Origin: Trichoplax adhaerens
Lineage: Eukaryota; Placozoa; Uniplacotomia; Trichoplacea; Trichoplacidae
DNA: 64,000 nt
Direction of reading: 5' to 3'
Assembly: GCF_000150275.1 (NCBI RefSeq)
Contig: NW_002060946.1
Coordinates: 3,119,454 to 3,183,453 of the forward strand
The notes beneath the pieces were generated by a model. The model had not been told where the DNA came from. It saw only the letters and a program-made list of their open reading frames with translations, and ran no database searches. Positions 61,448-64,000 of this stretch are shown here, piece after piece; within the stretch, counting starts at the first letter, position 1, and the number at the start of each line of letters is the position of its first letter. Position numbers and translations under genes: made by a program.

Positions 61448-63041
61448 CCCTCACATGAATCATACTGTTGCACCGGTGGATGTACAATATATCAAGGATT
61501 CAAAAACAATGATATTAAAAGTCTTTTCAAAGCAACTGTTTCAGTTTCCTTATTATTCAGCTATCACAAACTTAACTTGCGAACTACTACCCTAAACTAA
61601 TAGATTACTTATTCCTATCTCCACTACACCTGGAGATTTACCGTGTTGTAGATCTATATTACTCGCACGTTACTCGCACATCGCGGCGGGTGCTAAAATG
61701 ACTCCAATATTAGTATCTATTAAGATTATACTAATTAATTTCAGAACACGTTTATGTCTTGGCTGTCTAACAAAACTATACGCGATTAATATTCATAATT
61801 ACTTTTTACCGTATTGCCATTAGCTACATAACGAAATCTACTTAATTAGTATGTACAGTGCTTTGCTCCGTACCATCAACAAATAAAGGAGATACAGAAT
61901 AATAAACAAGACAGATAAATCCATCGCTGGTTGAATTTTTTAATGGAATCAACTATTAAATAACAATTAGACTAGATGTCGGTATTCATAAAAATATGTC
62001 GTCGTCTGCTTTAATTTACCTTTATTGAATCTATTATGAGAGTGCGCGAGGATAATGTAACTAATAGAAAGCAGCATAATATCCTTCTGAATAAATCTCT
62101 GACATAATGCCAAATTTAAATCAATTTCCGATAAAGTACGGCTTTCACTTAATGAAATTTTGATACTCCACTCTTACTTTTTGTAATAACTATTACTCAT
62201 GCTTTCATAGCCAGAATTTTAAGCATTTATAAAATAAATCTCTTTACTTAATACTATAGTCATAAACGGAGTAGCTTTATCGGCAAGAATTTATAATTTA
62301 GATACTCCATCCTTAATTGTATTCACTTCCATTATGTTTCCAAGTAATAGTTTCAATATAGCGTGTAAAATATGTATTATATATAGCATAAACGAAACAT
62401 TGTAGTTTAGCTCGCCAGATTCGATTACCAGCCGGGAATAAGTAGCATATATTAATCACGCACTTTAGACTATAATAAGAAACAGTAACAGTGGCTATTA
62501 AGTGCATTGTATGGATATCCTTTTAACAAAGCTATTCGACCTATTAAAGGCAATTGAAGATATTAACTGTCACTTGACACCATTGCCTATAATGTTATTA
62601 GATCAAAGTTCAAAAAAGTTTAATCTTTATGAAATCAACTTCTTGAAAACAAATTATTTAATAAGTAGTCCTTTAAGAAGACTAATTTAATTCTTTTCGT
62701 ACAGCTATTGTCAAAAACAAGACACGATGAATAAAAATTCTAATAAACTAAGGCCATTCTGTAATTTTATTGAAAGTAAAATAGCATTTTAAGGTTAAAT
62801 CTATGAAACGATACAAAGGAAAAAACTAATGCGTTTTCAGAGCTGTTTCCATAGTTAACGGAATCAGATTAAGTTATAAATATATGTCAAGCAAAGTTAA
62901 TATACCGATAGGGAAATCTTTGTTAGACACCGACAGCTTAATTAATTATACATTTCAATTTAATTAAGAAATAACTCCGTTGTATATCGTCTTATATTAC
63001 CATCTGCCTTTAAGTAGGAAATCTTTAATCAAATTACTATC
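61448..63041. other. Intergenic and upstream region of the receptor at 63042
   Basis: AT-rich. Open frames at 62313-62507 (minus) and 62502-62690 are not supported. Confidence 0.4.
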
Positions 63042-64000
63042 ATGATTACCCTGAAAAATTCAACGATATCCCCTGATCAGTTAGATATTACCGCCTTTTC
63101 ATCTGTTGCCTCCTTTATACACCCTCTTATTTTGCAAATCATCTACATCGCTATTATTGCCGTTGGATTTATCGCTAATTTTCTGATATGTTCACTACTT
63201 ACTTTGAACCAATCGTTAATGAATAAATTCCCTTCTTGCCGATTTATCTTCCTTTTGGCGGTAGTAGATGCTTTAACTGTAATCCTAGTTCTAGTTTCGC
63301 CATCATTTGAGATTCTTGGCTCATCATATCCCTATCCGCGTGGCAATATATCAGGTCCAGTGTTTTGCGCCTTTATTGGCTCAGACTTTTTTATTTGGGG
63401 CTTCGGCTTTGTATCTGTCTATACTATAACTAGTTTAAGTATAGAAAGGATGAGCTCTGTTGTATGGCCCAATGTCCATCATTCCTTGTTTCGAACTTAT
63501 CGCATGTATTATATCATGATTTTGGTATTCATTATCGGTTTGGCGTTATCCATTCCCAACATTTTACATGTCCGATACTTTCATGATCAAACGATTCCTT
63601 GTATATGCTTGCCATTAACGGATATCGTTTTCACTAATACTGTCGTCTATTTCACGCTGATAGCCCTACAATTTATTATACCGTTCACAATTACATTTAT
63701 TAGCTATGTTACATTTGCATATCAAATTCGTAAGACAAAATTTAGCTCGCCGTCGAATCAGTATGCTGTAAACATGGGGCGAAATTCAATACGAAATAAG
63801 CAAGTAATAAGTGCAGGATGCCTTAGTAATAATGCTACATCACCTACACTAGAAACATGGCGTCGGCAAACTAAACGAATATCGATCATTTCAATAATGA
63901 TTACATTAGCATTTTTTATTTGCTGGTTTCCAAATCAGCTCATTTACACATTGGTTCAGCTTCAGATCTTCAAATCTAAAAATCCATGGCTAAATATCCG
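63042..64000 (+). CDS. Class A GPCR, cut by the window end (YPYP subfamily)
   Basis: The frame from the ATG at 63042 is open to the last base (319 residues plus two bases). It covers the N-terminus through TM6 and the start of the third extracellular loop; TM7 lies beyond the window. Asn46 is in TM1, Asp76 in LAVVD of TM2, YPYP at 96-99 in the first extracellular loop, Cys109 before TM3, and E135-R136 in LSIERM. Loop 2 has Cys187 and Cys189, Pro214 is in TM5 and CWFP at 294-297 in TM6. The third intracellular loop is about 50 residues, Asn/Ser-rich. An early NST is a likely N-glycosylation site. It is the closest relative in this window of the receptor at 21457 and of the pseudogene at 27 kb. 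Plasma-membrane receptor, ligand unknown. Confidence 0.92.
   Translation, partial: MITLKNSTISPDQLDITAFSSVASFIHPLILQIIYIAIIAVGFIANFLICSLLTLNQSLMNKFPSCRFIFLLAVVDALTVILVLVSPSFEILGSSYPYPRGNISGPVFCAFIGSDFFIWGFGFVSVYTITSLSIERMSSVVWPNVHHSLFRTYRMYYIMILVFIIGLALSIPNILHVRYFHDQTIPCICLPLTDIVFTNTVVYFTLIALQFIIPFTITFISYVTFAYQIRKTKFSSPSNQYAVNMGRNSIRNKQVISAGCLSNNATSPTLETWRRQTKRISIISIMITLAFFICWFPNQLIYTLVQLQIFKSKNPWLNI

Noticed and set aside
61382-61600. Cys-containing 72-codon frame that might be a secreted peptide
   Set aside because: It starts at a non-ATG codon and overlaps an LTR-like element; the frame is not kept in the related copies at 51.1 and 59.8 kb.

Overview
The window is AT-rich eukaryotic nuclear DNA, roughly two thirds A+T by eye. 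It has an animal-type 5S rRNA gene, intron-containing TIR-domain genes and a loose array of single-exon class A G-protein-coupled receptors (GPCRs). This combination resembles a placozoan (Trichoplax/Hoilungia-like) genome. That is an inference from overall character, not a database match.

Region 1 (1.3-14 kb) is a two-module tandem duplication. Module 1 has an intact 5S rRNA gene (1742-1861) followed by a spliced TIR gene whose exons lie between 2387 and 5785. Module 2 has a decayed 5S copy (6845-6965) followed by a paralogous TIR gene whose recognised exons lie between 9827 and 13927. Exon lengths and intron phases match from the TIR exon to the stop codon. Upstream of the TIR exon both genes carry small repeated exons that duplicated together with their introns. 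The TIR domain is split over two exons and looks SARM-like, but a hydrophobic residue sits where NAD-cleaving TIRs have the catalytic Glu.

Region 2 (14-21 kb) has no gene I can support. It holds a 145-bp tandem duplication, a minisatellite of about nine 108-bp units (16201-17222) and a long-armed inverted repeat.

Region 3 (21.4 kb to the end) is a dispersed class A GPCR cluster. There are four intact receptors (21457+, 32142+, 47053+, 55107-), one receptor cut by the window end (63042+) and two pseudogenes (about 26940-27996 + and 39075-39935 -). All read E-R instead of D-R-Y at the end of TM3. Two subfamilies are visible: one with a YPYP motif in the first extracellular loop (21457, 63042 and the 27-kb pseudogene), and one with a DG motif there (47053, 55107; the 39-kb pseudogene has EG).

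Between the receptors lie four LTR-like elements with a TATA box and a terminal hairpin, several short tandem duplications, hairpins, a short telomere-like tract and an isolated exon-like stretch on the minus strand at 34.2-34.4 kb. The rest is AT-rich intergenic DNA in which I recognise nothing.

The receptors would act at the plasma membrane and the TIR proteins in the cytosol. Nothing in the sequence links the two groups functionally.
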